In this document: positions 49,333 through 59,475 of the stretch, piece after piece
How the letters are laid out: the number at the start of each line of letters is the position of its first letter
Position numbering within the stretch: the stretch's first letter is position 1
NCBI RefSeq assembly: GCF_013375555.1
Contig: NZ_JABXWB010000005.1
Coordinates: forward strand, 998,501 to 1,062,500
Direction: 5' to 3'
Origin: Sphingobium sp. EM0848
GTDB lineage: Bacteria; Pseudomonadota; Alphaproteobacteria; Sphingomonadales; Sphingomonadaceae
Length of the DNA: 64,000 bases
Made by a program: the position numbers and the translations under genes
The notes under the pieces: generated by a model
What the model was told of the DNA's origin: nothing
Database searches by the model: none
The model's input: only the letters and a program-made list of their open reading frames with translations

Positions 49333-52300
49333 CCCGGCGCCAGCGCAGGATCAAGGCGGGCAGGAAGAGGAGGCTCATCACCGTGGAACTGACCAGCCCG
49401 CCAAGGATCACCACCGCCATCGGCCCCTGAATCTCGCGCCCGGCCTGCCCGGCATCGATGGCGAGCGGCGCAAGGCCCAGCGCCGTGACGAGTGCGGTCA
49501 TCAGGATCGGCGTCACCCGCTCCCGCGTGGCGCGCAACACCGTTTCCGCCGACCAGTCCGCGCCCTCCGCTTCCAGCAGGTGGTCCGCATGGGACAACAG
49601 CAATATGGCGTTGCGCGCGGCGATACCGAACAGCGTTACGAAGCCCACCAGCGCACCCAGCGACAGCGTGCCGCCGGTCAGCATCACCGCGATGACCCCG
49701 CCCGTCAGCGCGAAGGGCGTGCCTGACAGGATCAGCGCGGTCGGTCGACTTCCACCAAAGGCCAGTGTCAGCAGCGCGATCATCGCGATGGCGGCAAAGC
49801 CGACATTCAGCAGCAACTGGCGCGAAGCTGCCGCCTGCCCCTCCGCCGCGCCGGCATAGTCGAGATAGACGCCAGGGGGCAGATGAACGTCGTGCGCGAT
49901 CCGGGCCTGCGCGTCGCGGACAAAGCCGCTGATGTCCGATCGCGTGGGATTGACGGTCACGACCTGCCGCCGCTGGCCGCCCTCATGCACGATGGTGGAT
50001 CGGCCTTCCTCTTCCCGGATGGTTGCGATGGCGTTGAGGGGCGTAGTGGTGCCGTCGCCGGAGCGGACCAGCATCGCGCCGATGCTTTCCGGGTCCTGCC
50101 GCAGGGCCGGGGGCAAAGCGAGGGCCAGGTCGATCGTGCGGTCGGCCTCGCTGGTCTGGGCGACAACATGTCCCTGGAAGGCGATCTCCACCGCGTCATA
50201 GGCATCGGTGGCGGTGATGCCGTGCTGAGCCATGCGGTCATGGTCGAGCCGGATGCGCAGCACCGGCGTCCCGGCAGGCGCCTTCACCTGCACATCGGCC
50301 GCGCCGGGGACCTGCCGCACCGTCTGGGCTATGGCCTCAGCGACGCGGTCGAGCGTATCGAGATCGGCGCCATAGACGCTGATCGCCACCGCCGCCGTCT
50401 CGCCCGACAGGCTTTCGCCGATGCGGTCGCCCAGGAAGGTCAGCACCTCGGTCTGCATCCCCGGGTAATGGGAAAGGACGTCGCGAATAGCTGTTTGCGC
50501 GGCTTCCTCGCCCGCGCCGTTGACGGGCTTCAGCTTGAGGTGGAATTCGCTGTGATTGGGGAGGAAAGTGTCCTCGCCCGCCTCGGCCCGGCCGATCTGC
50601 TGCGTCACCGTAGCGACCTGCGGCAGCGCCAGCAGATCGTGCGAGATACGCGTGCCGGTCCGCTTCATCCAGTCCATCGATGCGCCGGTCGGGCCGACCA
50701 CCTGCAAGACATAATGCCGTTCGCGAAAGGCGGGGAGCAGTTCATTGCCCAGCGACAGGAACAGGAGCCCGCCGATGATTCCGGTTATGGCAGTGGCCAT
50801 GGCGATCGGGCGCGGATGAGCGGAGAGGCGGCGCACCAGCCCCTCATGACCCGCCTTGATGCGAGTGATGAAGCGCGGCTCCTCACCATGGGTGGCGTTG
50901 CCCAACAGGAGGAAAGCCAGCGCCGGAGTGACGCTGACCGCCATGAGCAGCGACGCCAGCACGGCGAGCGCGAAGGCCAGTGCCAACGGCCGGAAGAAGG
51001 CGCCTTGCAGTCCGGTCAGCATCAGGATCGGGACCATGGTGAGCAGCAGCACCCAGGTTGCATAGACCACCGGCGCGCGCACCTCGACCGACGCCGCCTC
51101 CACCACCGCTGAGCGCGGCATGTCGGGCGGGGCAAGCCGCAGGCGGCGGGCAATATTCTCTATGTCGACGATGGCGTCGTCGATCACCACGCCCAGCGCC
51201 ACGGCCAGCCCGCCAAGTGTCATGGTGTTGATCGTCTGGCCGAAATGATCGAGCACCAATATCGCCGCCAACAGCGACAGTGGAATCGAGAGGAAAGCGA
51301 TCAGCGCGACGCGCAGGCTGCGCATGAAGGCGATCAGAATGAAGCCGATCAGCAGTCCGCCGATCAACAGGTCATGGCGGATGCCCCCCAGCGCCGTCTC
51401 GATGAAATTGGCCGGGCGGTGGAGCGCGGGATAGAGCGTCACCCCCTGCGCTGTGAGGGCGGGGCGCATGTCGTCCAGCGCCTTTTCCACCGCCAGCGTG
51501 GTGTCCAGCGTATTGGCGCCATATTGGCTCGACAGCGCCAGCAGCACGCCGGGTTTCCCCATGATCAGCGCGTCGCCAAATTGCGGCGCGGGCGCATCCA
51601 CCACATCGGCGACGTCACCCAGCCGCAGCGATCCGCCATGCAGCGGCGTCAGCACCGAATTGGCGAGGCTCTTCGCCGTGACACCGCCATTGTCGGGCTG
51701 GACCAGGATGCGCTGGTTCGGCGTGTCGGCAAAGCCGCCGCCACGTACGGCGGCGCTCGCCTGAACGGCGGTTGAAAGATCGTTGATGGACAGGTCGCGG
51801 GCGATGAGGTCGGCCGGGTGGACGCGGATCTCGATCCGCCGTTGCGCTCCGCCGAAGACGGTGGCCCGCGCGACACCCGGCACGCTCAGCAGTCGCTGCC
51901 GCACGGTCCATTGCACCAGATCGCGCAGCGCCATGGGTGTGAGCCGGGTCGATGTGAAGCCGATCTTCAAAAGGTCCATGGTGGACGATGTGAGCGGTGT
52001 CAGCGTTGGCGTGCCGACCCCGGCGGGCAGGCGCGCGGCAGCATCGCCCAGCGCTTCGGCCACCACCTGCCGGGCGCGATAGGGGTCCGATCCTTCCTTG
52101 AACACGACGGTGATGACCGACAGCCCCTGAATCGATTCCGATCGCACCGATTCCACGCCATTGGCGCCGTTGATGACGGTTTCGAGCGGGCGGGTGACGA
52201 GTGCCTCCACCTGATCGGGGACGAAGCCGGGCGCCTCGGTCTGGACGGTGGCCTGCGGCGGGACGAAATCGGGAAAGACATCATAGGGCGCCTTGCGCAG

Positions 52301-52390
52301 CGACAGGCCGCCGATCAGCAGGAGCAGCAGCGCGGCGGTCAGCACCATCCAGGGATGGCGGACGCTCTGGCGGACGACATAAGTGAGCAT
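49316..52390 (-). CDS. CzcA/CusA-like heavy-metal efflux RND permease
   Basis: ATG at 52390 (MLTYVVRQSVRHPWMVLTAALLLLLIGG); a long upstream extension to 52822 lies over the adaptor gene. The ~1024-residue protein has the RND layout: TM1, a large porter domain (FPDFVPPQATVQTEAPGFVPDQVEALVTRPLE), TM2-6 with LGVVIDDAIVDIENIARRLR holding the acidic proton-relay residues, a second porter domain and TM8-12. The DDxxxDIEN variant belongs to the metal-exporting HME group but differs from the classic CzcA/CusA spelling, so the metal is uncertain. The adaptor gene ends 4 bp upstream. Confidence 0.9.
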   Translation of the reverse strand: MLTYVVRQSVRHPWMVLTAALLLLLIGGLSLRKAPYDVFPDFVPPQATVQTEAPGFVPDQVEALVTRPLETVINGANGVESVRSESIQGLSVITVVFKEGSDPYRARQVVAEALGDAAARLPAGVGTPTLTPLTSSTMDLLKIGFTSTRLTPMALRDLVQWTVRQRLLSVPGVARATVFGGAQRRIEIRVHPADLIARDLSINDLSTAVQASAAVRGGGFADTPNQRILVQPDNGGVTAKSLANSVLTPLHGGSLRLGDVADVVDAPAPQFGDALIMGKPGVLLALSSQYGANTLDTTLAVEKALDDMRPALTAQGVTLYPALHRPANFIETALGGIRHDLLIGGLLIGFILIAFMRSLRVALIAFLSIPLSLLAAILVLDHFGQTINTMTLGGLAVALGVVIDDAIVDIENIARRLRLAPPDMPRSAVVEAASVEVRAPVVYATWVLLLTMVPILMLTGLQGAFFRPLALAFALAVLASLLMAVSVTPALAFLLLGNATHGEEPRFITRIKAGHEGLVRRLSAHPRPIAMATAITGIIGGLLFLSLGNELLPAFRERHYVLQVVGPTGASMDWMKRTGTRISHDLLALPQVATVTQQIGRAEAGEDTFLPNHSEFHLKLKPVNGAGEEAAQTAIRDVLSHYPGMQTEVLTFLGDRIGESLSGETAAVAISVYGADLDTLDRVAEAIAQTVRQVPGAADVQVKAPAGTPVLRIRLDHDRMAQHGITATDAYDAVEIAFQGHVVAQTSEADRTIDLALALPPALRQDPESIGAMLVRSGDGTTTPLNAIATIREEEGRSTIVHEGGQRRQVVTVNPTRSDISGFVRDAQARIAHDVHLPPGVYLDYAGAAEGQAAASRQLLLNVGFAAIAMIALLTLAFGGSRPTALILSGTPFALTGGVIAVMLTGGTLSLGALVGFVTLFGIAARNAILLLSHADHLLEAEGADWSAETVLRATRERVTPILMTALVTALGLAPLAIDAGQAGREIQGPMAVVILGGLVSSTVMSLLFLPALILRWRRVKAVD

Positions 52391-52394
52391 GATG

Positions 52395-53375
52395 TCAGTC
52401 GTCCTCGCCCACGGGTTCTCCGCCGCGGTCGATGGAAAGCAGCACTCCAAGGCCACCCGAGGCGATCCGGTCGCCCGGCTTGACGCCGCTGCGCGCGAAC
52501 CAGCCCTGCGCTTCTGCCCTTGCATCGGTGAGTTCGATCCGGCGATAACCGCCGCCTGGCTCGACGCGATAGACCCAGAGGCCGCCCTGATAGCGGATGA
52601 TCGCCTCACGCGGGACCAGAACGCCGTTCTCGCTGGTATTGGCCGCCATGGTGGCGGGGAGCACCCGGCCCGAACCCAGTTCCCGCGCCAGCGGGCCGTG
52701 GATGATGGCCAGCGATCCGGCGCTTTGCAGATGTGTGTCGGCGGTGGCCGCTGGCCCCAGCAGGCGAACGGTCGTCTCGCCGATCCGCACCAGTGCACCG
52801 GGTGGCGCAGCACCGTCGGCAAAATCGACGCGGATCAGGCTGGCCTGCCCGGCGGTGGCGGCGTGGAGCAGGTCGCCTAGCGATTTCAACGACAGCCGTG
52901 TCAGACCCGGGCCGAATTCCAGCCCGATCCGCTGCTTCGCCGCGTCCAGACGCGCCCGGTCCGCCACCGCCTGCGCGCGGGCCAGTTCCACGGCATGGGC
53001 TGAAGCGCTCTGGTCGTCGCCGGCGAGTGCGCGTTGCCGCTTATAGTCGGCGTCGGACGTGGCGCTGGCCGCTTCGGCACTGACGATCTCGCTCTGGATG
53101 GCGGACAGCGTACTGATGTCGAGTGCGCGGGCAAGGCCCTGGCGAACCGTCGCCACCTGTGCGGGCGCGAGCGGCACCATGGCGATGCCTGCCCGTGTCG
53201 CCTGCGCCTTGTCGAGCATGACCACGCCTTCGGGCGCGGCGGGCGCAGCGGCCTTGACTCCGGCGGCATCGTCATCGTCCTTGCCTGTGGTCAGCGACGG
53301 GAAAGCGATGAACAGGGCGCCTGCGAGAGCAGCGCCTACCAGCCCGGAAGCGGCGGCGAGGAACAGCGGTTTCAT
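52395..53375 (-). CDS. Periplasmic adaptor of the RND efflux system
   Basis: The 326-residue protein has an N-terminal membrane anchor (FLAAASGLVGAALAGALFIAF), an acidic linker KDDDDAAG, a beta-barrel/lipoyl-like core and a short helical hairpin (residues ~100-155, rich in Ala/Glu/Arg). The C-terminal domain includes AIIRYQGGLWVYRVEPGGGYRRIEL and GLGVLLSIDRGGE. It is shorter than CusB/CzcB (about 400 aa) and lacks an obvious His-rich metal-binding N-terminus. Its start overlaps the TolC-like gene by ATGA. Confidence 0.85.
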   Translation of the reverse strand: MKPLFLAAASGLVGAALAGALFIAFPSLTTGKDDDDAAGVKAAAPAAPEGVVMLDKAQATRAGIAMVPLAPAQVATVRQGLARALDISTLSAIQSEIVSAEAASATSDADYKRQRALAGDDQSASAHAVELARAQAVADRARLDAAKQRIGLEFGPGLTRLSLKSLGDLLHAATAGQASLIRVDFADGAAPPGALVRIGETTVRLLGPAATADTHLQSAGSLAIIHGPLARELGSGRVLPATMAANTSENGVLVPREAIIRYQGGLWVYRVEPGGGYRRIELTDARAEAQGWFARSGVKPGDRIASGGLGVLLSIDRGGEPVGEDD

Positions 53376-54781
53376 GGATTCGGCTCCAGCGCGCCGGGGT
53401 TGAGCATCAGTTCGGGTCCTTCCAGCGGGCGGCGCAAGGCATCCTCCAGCGCCGCGTCGGCGGCATGGACGCGGGCAAGCGCGGCAAGTTCAGTGAGTTG
53501 CGCCTGCGGCACGCCGCCCTGCGCGGCGGCCCAGTCGGTGCGGTCGATCTGCCCCCGGCGAAATTGCGCTTCGGCCTGCGCGGCGAGGCGGCGGGCGATG
53601 GGCAGGTCGGCCTCGCGTACCCGCGCCAGCGCCGCGCGGGCGAGGCGGCATTCGCTGATCGCGCTGTCCAGCCCCGCATTGGCGGCGGCGACCACCGCCT
53701 CCAGCTTGCGTCCGGCCTCCGCGCGCTTGCTCTGCGCGGCCGCGATGGCGTGGCGGTTGAGGTCGAGCGGTGGCAGCACAAGGCCGACCGACAGGGGCAA
53801 TTTGGTGAGGCCCCGTTCCCAGGTGTAGCCGGGCGTAATGCTGATCGCGGGATATTGTTTGGCGACTTCGCCGCGCAGGTCGCTTTCCGCCTGATCATAG
53901 GCAGCGATGGCCTTCAGCACATCTGCCCGCGCCACCGTCGCACCGGAGCGGTCGCGGACGACCTCGTTTCCCGTGGGATCGGGCGCGGGGTCGTCGAAGC
54001 CGGACCAGTCGAAAGCGATCGATCCCAGCGCCTCCACCGACAGGCCGATGGCGGCGGCGAGCGCCTGCCGGGCGGCGGTAACGCGGCCGCGCGCATCCTC
54101 GACCGACGCCGCCGCGCTGGCGACGTCCGCCCGGACGCGTTCCAGATCGGCGCGGGAAACTGCGCCTGCCTTCAGGCGCTTTTCCATCGCCGCCTGCTGC
54201 TGGTTGCGGAGGGCGAACAGGTGTTCCCCCGTCTCTGCCTCGCGCGAGGCGATCAGCATGTCGGCAAGCGCGCGGCGCGCCTGCATCCGTGCTGCCCAGA
54301 GCGTGTCGGCATAGTCATAGCGCGCAATCGCGACGGAGAGGGCGGCGCTGGTGATCCGTGCCGTGCGCCGTCCCCCGATATCGAGCGGCACGTCGACGGC
54401 GCCGCCCAGCAGCCAGGGTGAACTGGTCGATGGATCGTTGGCATATTCGCTGCTGAGCGTCAGCGTCGCGCCCGGGGCTTGCCGGGCCGCCTTTTCCTGC
54501 GCCCTGGCCGATGCAATGGCGGCGCGGGCGGCGGCGACATCAGGATTATGGATGAGCAGCGCCGCCATCACTGAAAGCCGAGTCCAGCGCGTGGCGTCAT
54601 AGGGAGCGGTCGCTGCGATTCGAGCCTGTTCGATGCGCACGGCTTCCGGGTCGGCGGATCGCTGCTGGCGCGCGACAGCCATTGCTGCCGCATTCACCGG
54701 CGCGGGGTGATAGGACTGGCACCCGCCAAGAGGGAGCGCGACCAGCGCCAGCATGGCAAGGAAATTGGGCCTGCGGATCAT
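53372..54781 (-). CDS. TolC/CzcC-like outer-membrane efflux lipoprotein
   Basis: A 469-residue protein with a lipobox (ALVALPLGGCQS), so it is a lipid-anchored outer-membrane factor. The rest shows the two-fold repeated helical pattern of the OEP family: ARAAIASARAQEKAARQAPGATLTLSSEYAN and ADVLKAIAAYDQAESDLRGEVAKQYPAISITPGYTWERG. First gene of the RND operon; the adaptor gene overlaps its stop. The 211-bp gap upstream (54782-54992) holds its promoter region; I see no certain operator there. Confidence 0.88.
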   Translation of the reverse strand: MIRRPNFLAMLALVALPLGGCQSYHPAPVNAAAMAVARQQRSADPEAVRIEQARIAATAPYDATRWTRLSVMAALLIHNPDVAAARAAIASARAQEKAARQAPGATLTLSSEYANDPSTSSPWLLGGAVDVPLDIGGRRTARITSAALSVAIARYDYADTLWAARMQARRALADMLIASREAETGEHLFALRNQQQAAMEKRLKAGAVSRADLERVRADVASAAASVEDARGRVTAARQALAAAIGLSVEALGSIAFDWSGFDDPAPDPTGNEVVRDRSGATVARADVLKAIAAYDQAESDLRGEVAKQYPAISITPGYTWERGLTKLPLSVGLVLPPLDLNRHAIAAAQSKRAEAGRKLEAVVAAANAGLDSAISECRLARAALARVREADLPIARRLAAQAEAQFRRGQIDRTDWAAAQGGVPQAQLTELAALARVHAADAALEDALRRPLEGPELMLNPGALEPNP

Positions 54782-54992
54782 GGGAAGGGCTTTAGGGCGG
54801 CGCCGGACAAGTGCCTAATTGCAATATGGTAAGGTTCAGGCGGAGCAAGTCGAACGCCGGCCAGCCCTTCGTTTGTCATCACAATCCGGAGCGTGGAGGC
54901 GTCTCCTCAGCCGCTGCTCCAGCTATGGTCAAGCGGTTGGGACCGGCGGCAGAAATCGCGTGAAATTGCCGCCGGTCATGGCTTTGTTTCCC

Positions 54993-57284
54993 TTAGAAGG
55001 TGAGCGTGATGTCGCCCGTGACCGAACGACCGGGCTGGTAGAAATACTGGTCATAGGGCCGGTAAGTGATATTTGGCGTCACCGTCTTGTCTACATAGTC
55101 CTTGCCCGCATTGATGTTGGTGAGGCGGGTCGAGTCGAACAGGTCATTCACCTCCAGACCGATCCGCACCGGCCCGATCTGGTAGCGGGCCGACAGGATG
55201 GCCGTGTTGTAGCCGCCGATCCGATAGCGCGGATCGCCGTCGCCGGTAGCCGACTGCGGGCCGGTATATTTGTCGATCAGCGAGAAGCGGATCGGTCCGC
55301 TCTTGAACAGCACGCCTCCTGCGGCCGTCCAGTAGGGCGCATTGCCGAGCTGGAGGTGTGGCGACCCGTCATTGTTGGTCTTGGCATAGTTGCGCGAAGC
55401 ATTGGCGAACAGCGCCAGACCGTTATTGAAGGCGTAGGTGGCCTGGCCTTCGACGCCCTTGTAAACGGCCTTGCCTGCGTTGATGTACACCGTGCCTTCG
55501 CTGGCCGGGGCAAACGGATCGGTCGTGACCTTGTTGCGGAAGTCGATATAATAGACGTCGGCGTCCAGGCTCAGATGCGATCCGTGATAGACCAGGCCAG
55601 CCTGATAGTTGGTCGACTTCTGCGGCGCCGCCGTCGAGAATTGCGGATTGGCGACATACAGAACGCTGAGCGGCGGGGCGAGGAAACCCTTGGCGAATTG
55701 GGCATAGGTCGAAAGCTGGTCGGTGACGGCATAGTTTACCGTCAGGAACGGCAGGTCCGCCTGATAGTCGCCGCTGATATTCTGGGCATAACGCGTCGTC
55801 TGATTATAGGCGGCATTGATCCGCCGTTCGAAATCGACATGCTTGAAGCCGGGCGTGATCGTCAGGCCCGGTAGCGGACGCAGTTCCAGTTCGGTGAACA
55901 GCTCATAATGATTGGTGTGGCTGTCCTGGTCGAACTTGATATTTGCCGGTGTCGCCACGCCGGTCACGGGATTCTTGACGGCCTTTTCGGCATAGTTGGG
56001 CGACATGGTGACAAGATCGACGTCGCGCTGCTGGCGATAGGTGTTGGCGCGTTCGATCCACAGGCCCGCCGTGACCGTGGCGAAATCAGTCAGCTGGATG
56101 CGTGCCTTGGCGATGTCGCCCCAGACGCGATATTTGTTGGTCTTGGTATAGCCTGGCACGCCGAAGACCGACTTTGCGCCGGGCGTCAGGACCACGGCAT
56201 TGGCCTTGGCGATGTCGGCGGCCGAAGTCGGCGTCGCGGCGGCGAACAGGGTCACGTCATTGCCGCTCAGCGTTTCATTGTCATAGCTGTAGGTATAGGC
56301 ACGGTTCTCGAAGGTGGAGTTGGGCGCAATATTCGCCTCCAGCTTCACGATCTCGAAATCGGTCGTTTTGTGGGTGTGGTTATAGCCGTAATAATTCTGG
56401 CTGTTGGGATCATTGTTCAGGCTGAAATTCTTCCCGTACAAGGCGATCTGGCCCTGCGTCGCTCCATCCTTGTCGGGCTGGTTGAACCTGTTTTCGTTGT
56501 AGGTGCCGAGCAGCGTCAGTTTCACGTCCGGACTGATCGGGATCATGATCTTGCCGAAGATATTGTTCGACCGGAACGGGCTGTAGGTGCGGGCGCCGTC
56601 GGATTCGATATGCTGACCCGACAGCATGATCTGCGTGCCGCCCAGCTTCTCGATCGATCCGCTTTGCAGCACTGCACGGGTCAGCCAGGTGTTCCAGCTG
56701 CCGTAGCTTCCCTTGAGCTCTGCGCTCGCATCCTCGCGGGTGGCGCGGGAGAACATGTTCATGCTGCCACCGAAGGTCGCAATGCCGAGGTTCGAGGCGT
56801 TGCCCGGGCCGCGATCGACCACCAGCGTTTCGATGGTGTTCGACGGGAAGAAGGTGTTGCTGTGGTGCGATGGGTCATTGGTGTCGCCGAAGGGCACGCC
56901 ATCATAGGTGATATTATATTCGGCATCCTGAAAGCCGCGGATCTGCGCCTTGGATTCCGAAAGGCCCGCGCCGTTGACGCCGCCGAAATTGGACACGCTG
57001 GGCGAAATCAGCGCGATCTGGTTGAAGTCGGCGGTGGCGGGCAACGAATCCTCGATGAAGGAACGCGAGATGATCGCCTGCGGCTGTGTCGCCTGGAGCG
57101 AGGCGGTGACGGGCGCGATCTCGTTCACCTTGGTCGCGGTGACCAGGATGTTGGACCCTTCGGCAATCGCCTGGTCGGAGCCGGCGGCTGGCGCCTCGGC
57201 AGCAAGGGCGGCGTTGGCGGCAATGAATGGAATGGTGGCAATCGTGCCAAGCAGCAGCGCCCGGCGCAGGTTAAGCATGGTCAT
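54993..57284 (-). CDS. TonB-dependent receptor divergent from a two-component system
   Basis: The 763-residue protein has a signal peptide (cleavage after AANAALA), a TonB-box-like segment NILVTATKVNEIAP, a plug (ADFNQIALISPSVSNFGGVNGAGLSESKAQIRGFQDAEYNITYDGVPFGDTND, VVDRGPGNASNLGIATFGGSMNMFSR) and a barrel ending GDITLTF. The HTHKTTD and HHSNTFF stretches give local His enrichment. The divergent OmpR/kinase pair 171 bp away and the RND metal exporter downstream suggest a metal or stress link, but the ligand is unknown. Confidence 0.88.
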   Translation of the reverse strand: MTMLNLRRALLLGTIATIPFIAANAALAAEAPAAGSDQAIAEGSNILVTATKVNEIAPVTASLQATQPQAIISRSFIEDSLPATADFNQIALISPSVSNFGGVNGAGLSESKAQIRGFQDAEYNITYDGVPFGDTNDPSHHSNTFFPSNTIETLVVDRGPGNASNLGIATFGGSMNMFSRATREDASAELKGSYGSWNTWLTRAVLQSGSIEKLGGTQIMLSGQHIESDGARTYSPFRSNNIFGKIMIPISPDVKLTLLGTYNENRFNQPDKDGATQGQIALYGKNFSLNNDPNSQNYYGYNHTHKTTDFEIVKLEANIAPNSTFENRAYTYSYDNETLSGNDVTLFAAATPTSAADIAKANAVVLTPGAKSVFGVPGYTKTNKYRVWGDIAKARIQLTDFATVTAGLWIERANTYRQQRDVDLVTMSPNYAEKAVKNPVTGVATPANIKFDQDSHTNHYELFTELELRPLPGLTITPGFKHVDFERRINAAYNQTTRYAQNISGDYQADLPFLTVNYAVTDQLSTYAQFAKGFLAPPLSVLYVANPQFSTAAPQKSTNYQAGLVYHGSHLSLDADVYYIDFRNKVTTDPFAPASEGTVYINAGKAVYKGVEGQATYAFNNGLALFANASRNYAKTNNDGSPHLQLGNAPYWTAAGGVLFKSGPIRFSLIDKYTGPQSATGDGDPRYRIGGYNTAILSARYQIGPVRIGLEVNDLFDSTRLTNINAGKDYVDKTVTPNITYRPYDQYFYQPGRSVTGDITLTF

Positions 57285-57455
57285 GAAACTCGTCCCCTTT
57301 TTCCCGCCATCTTGGCGTTGCGGGGCGAGCTATGGGGCAGCCATGACGGATCGATGACGATTCCGTAACAGTTCAAAGTGTGGGAAAATGTAAGCTTCTC
57401 TGTGGGCGTCCATGCCCTTAAAGTTCCCGCATCGGTCGCGGATGGAGCCTGGAAC

Positions 57456-58133
57456 TTGCACATTTTGGTGGTGGAGGACGATCCCGACCTCGCTTCGTTC
57501 ATCGCGGCGGGGCTGGGCCGGGCCGGGCACGGAGTCGAACAGGCCTTCAGCGCCGAGCAGGCGGCGGAGCAGGTCGAAGTCGATGTTTTTGATGCGGTGA
57601 TCCTCGACCGGATGTTGCCGGGCATGTCGGGGCTGGATCTGCTGCGGCAATGGCGGGCGCGGGGACGGCGGGTTCCGGTACTGCTGCTGACCGCGCTGGA
57701 CGGTATCGACGACAGGGTGGAGGGGCTGGATGCGGGCGCCGATGATCATGTTGGCAAGCCCTTTGCCATGAACGAACTGCTGGCGCGGCTGCACGCCATT
57801 GTCCGGCGTGCGCAGGTGCCGGAACCGGGCGCACGGATCGAACAGGGGGATCTGGCACTGGATCTGCTGCGGCGCGAACTGCGCTACAAGGGAAAGCTGG
57901 TGGCGCTCCAGCCGCGCGAGATGCGGTTGCTGGAGGAATTGATGCGCCAGTCGGGCGAGGCAGTGACGCGGGCCATGCTGCTGGAACGGGTGTGGGGCTT
58001 CACCTTCGACCCGCAGACCAGCATCGTCGAAACCCATATGAGCCGCCTGCGCTCCAAACTAACGGACAGCGGCGTACCGGCAGCGATCGAGGCGGTGCGC
58101 AATGTCGGATATCGGCTCGTCATGCATGGCTAG
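57456..58133 (+). CDS. OmpR-family response regulator
   Basis: I start at TTG 57456, which gives MHILVVEDDPDLASF, the normal beginning of the receiver domain, with GGAG about 8 bp upstream. The frame also opens at a GTG at 57378, but that would add 26 untypical residues. The 225-residue protein has the phosphoacceptor Asp in AVILDRMLPGMSGLDLLRQW, the Thr/Lys pair in LLTALDG and HVGKPFAMNELLARL, and an OmpR winged helix at the C-terminus (LALDLLRRELRYKGKLVALQPREMRLLEELM). Pairs with the kinase gene that overlaps its end by 8 bp. Confidence 0.9.
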   Translation: MHILVVEDDPDLASFIAAGLGRAGHGVEQAFSAEQAAEQVEVDVFDAVILDRMLPGMSGLDLLRQWRARGRRVPVLLLTALDGIDDRVEGLDAGADDHVGKPFAMNELLARLHAIVRRAQVPEPGARIEQGDLALDLLRRELRYKGKLVALQPREMRLLEELMRQSGEAVTRAMLLERVWGFTFDPQTSIVETHMSRLRSKLTDSGVPAAIEAVRNVGYRLVMHG

Positions 58134-59475
58134 GTTCCTGCGGAGCGCGGCTTACCGCATTGCCCTTGTCTATGCGCTGGGCTTTGCCGCCGCGACGCTG
58201 TTGCTGGGGATCGCGGTCATCCTGTTCGCCCACGCCGCCTTCATGCGCCAGTTGGAAGCGCAAATCGTCGAGGATAGCGGCGCGCTGGTCGCGGAATTCC
58301 GGCAGGAAGGACATGAGGGGCTGAACTTCGCCATCCGCGAGCGGGAGGCGGGCAATACGACCAACGAACTGCTCTATGCTGTGTTTGCGCGGGACGGCCG
58401 GCGCATAGCGGGCGGACTGCACGCCTATCGGCCGCCCGTTGGCTGGAGCGACCTTGATTTCCAGGACAGGCTGGAGGGGCCGGATGTGGCTCGCGCCTGG
58501 GCGGTTGACCTCAACGACGGCACGCGGCTGGTGGTCGGTGCCGACCGATCCGTGGTCGATCGGGTCGATCATATGCTGGGCGGCATCTTCCTTGCCGCCT
58601 TTGCGGTGGTGCTGCTGCTCAGCCTGACCGGTGCGCTGCTGCTCGGCGCCTATCTGCGTCGCCGTCTGTCGGCGATCAGCCGTGCCGCGGACAGCATCAT
58701 GGCGGGCGACATCAACCGCCGCGTACCGGCAAGCGGGCGGCAGGACGAATTCGATGCGCTCGCCCATTCGCTGAACCAGATGCTGGACCGGATCACCGGC
58801 CTGCTCGAGAATCTGCGTCAGTTATCGGGGGACATCGCCCATGACCTGCGCACGCCGCTGGCGCGGCTGCGCAACCATCTGGAAGATAGTCTGGATGCGG
58901 CGGACGATCCCGTGCGGCAGGGCGAGCGGTTGTCCTCCGCGCTGGAGCAGGCGGACAAGGTGCTGGCGCTGTTCGCCGCGATCCTGCGGATCAGCGAGAT
59001 TGAGGGGGGGCGGCGCAGGGCCAGTTTCCGCACCGTCGACCTGTCTATGTTGGCGGCGGAGATTTGTGAAACCTATGCGCCTGCGGTCGAGGAGGGGGGA
59101 CGCAGGCTCCGCTGCGATGTCGCGGCCGGAACGAGCGTCCACGGGGACCCGGAACTGTTGGCGCAGGCGATCATCAACCTGCTCGACAATGCGCAGGTGC
59201 ATACGCCCGAAGGGGCCTGCATTGATTTCCTGCTGGAACGGGATGCGAATAGCGTGCGCGTCATGGTTCGTGACGATGGGCCGGGCGTGCCGACGGAAGC
59301 CCGCGATGCGATCTTCCGCCGTTTCGTGCGGCTGGATCGCGGCAGGAATGTACCCGGCCATGGCCTGGGATTGAACATGGTGGCCGCAATTGTCGCAATG
59401 CATGATGGTCGAGTGGAAATCGGCGACAACGCACCGGGATTGAGGATCGGTTTCCTGCTTCCGGCCGGGATTTAG
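58126..59475 (+). CDS. Membrane sensor histidine kinase
   Basis: ATG at 58126 (MARFLRSAAYRIALVYALGFAA) overlaps the regulator gene by 8 bp. The ~449-residue protein has TM1, a periplasmic sensor domain (~residues 40-150), TM2 (IFLAAFAVVLLLSLTGALLLGAYL), a HAMP domain (RLSAISRAADSIMAGDINRRVPASGRQDEFDALAHSLNQML), the H box GDIAHDLRTPLARLRN, and ATPase boxes NLLDNAQVHTPEG, DDGPGVP and GHGLGLNMVAAIV. It phosphorylates the regulator encoded just before it. No sensory motif reveals the signal. Confidence 0.9.
   Translation: MARFLRSAAYRIALVYALGFAAATLLLGIAVILFAHAAFMRQLEAQIVEDSGALVAEFRQEGHEGLNFAIREREAGNTTNELLYAVFARDGRRIAGGLHAYRPPVGWSDLDFQDRLEGPDVARAWAVDLNDGTRLVVGADRSVVDRVDHMLGGIFLAAFAVVLLLSLTGALLLGAYLRRRLSAISRAADSIMAGDINRRVPASGRQDEFDALAHSLNQMLDRITGLLENLRQLSGDIAHDLRTPLARLRNHLEDSLDAADDPVRQGERLSSALEQADKVLALFAAILRISEIEGGRRRASFRTVDLSMLAAEICETYAPAVEEGGRRLRCDVAAGTSVHGDPELLAQAIINLLDNAQVHTPEGACIDFLLERDANSVRVMVRDDGPGVPTEARDAIFRRFVRLDRGRNVPGHGLGLNMVAAIVAMHDGRVEIGDNAPGLRIGFLLPAGI

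Noticed and set aside
54818..54843. A TGAAC on the minus strand before the RND operon with CAC downstream
   Set aside because: The spacing is 20 bp, not 18, and the operon is far from the sigma block, so I do not include it in the ECF regulon.
57378..57455. Response regulator start at GTG 57378
   Set aside because: The receiver domain begins exactly at the TTG 57456 with GGAG upstream; the extra 26 residues have no family match.
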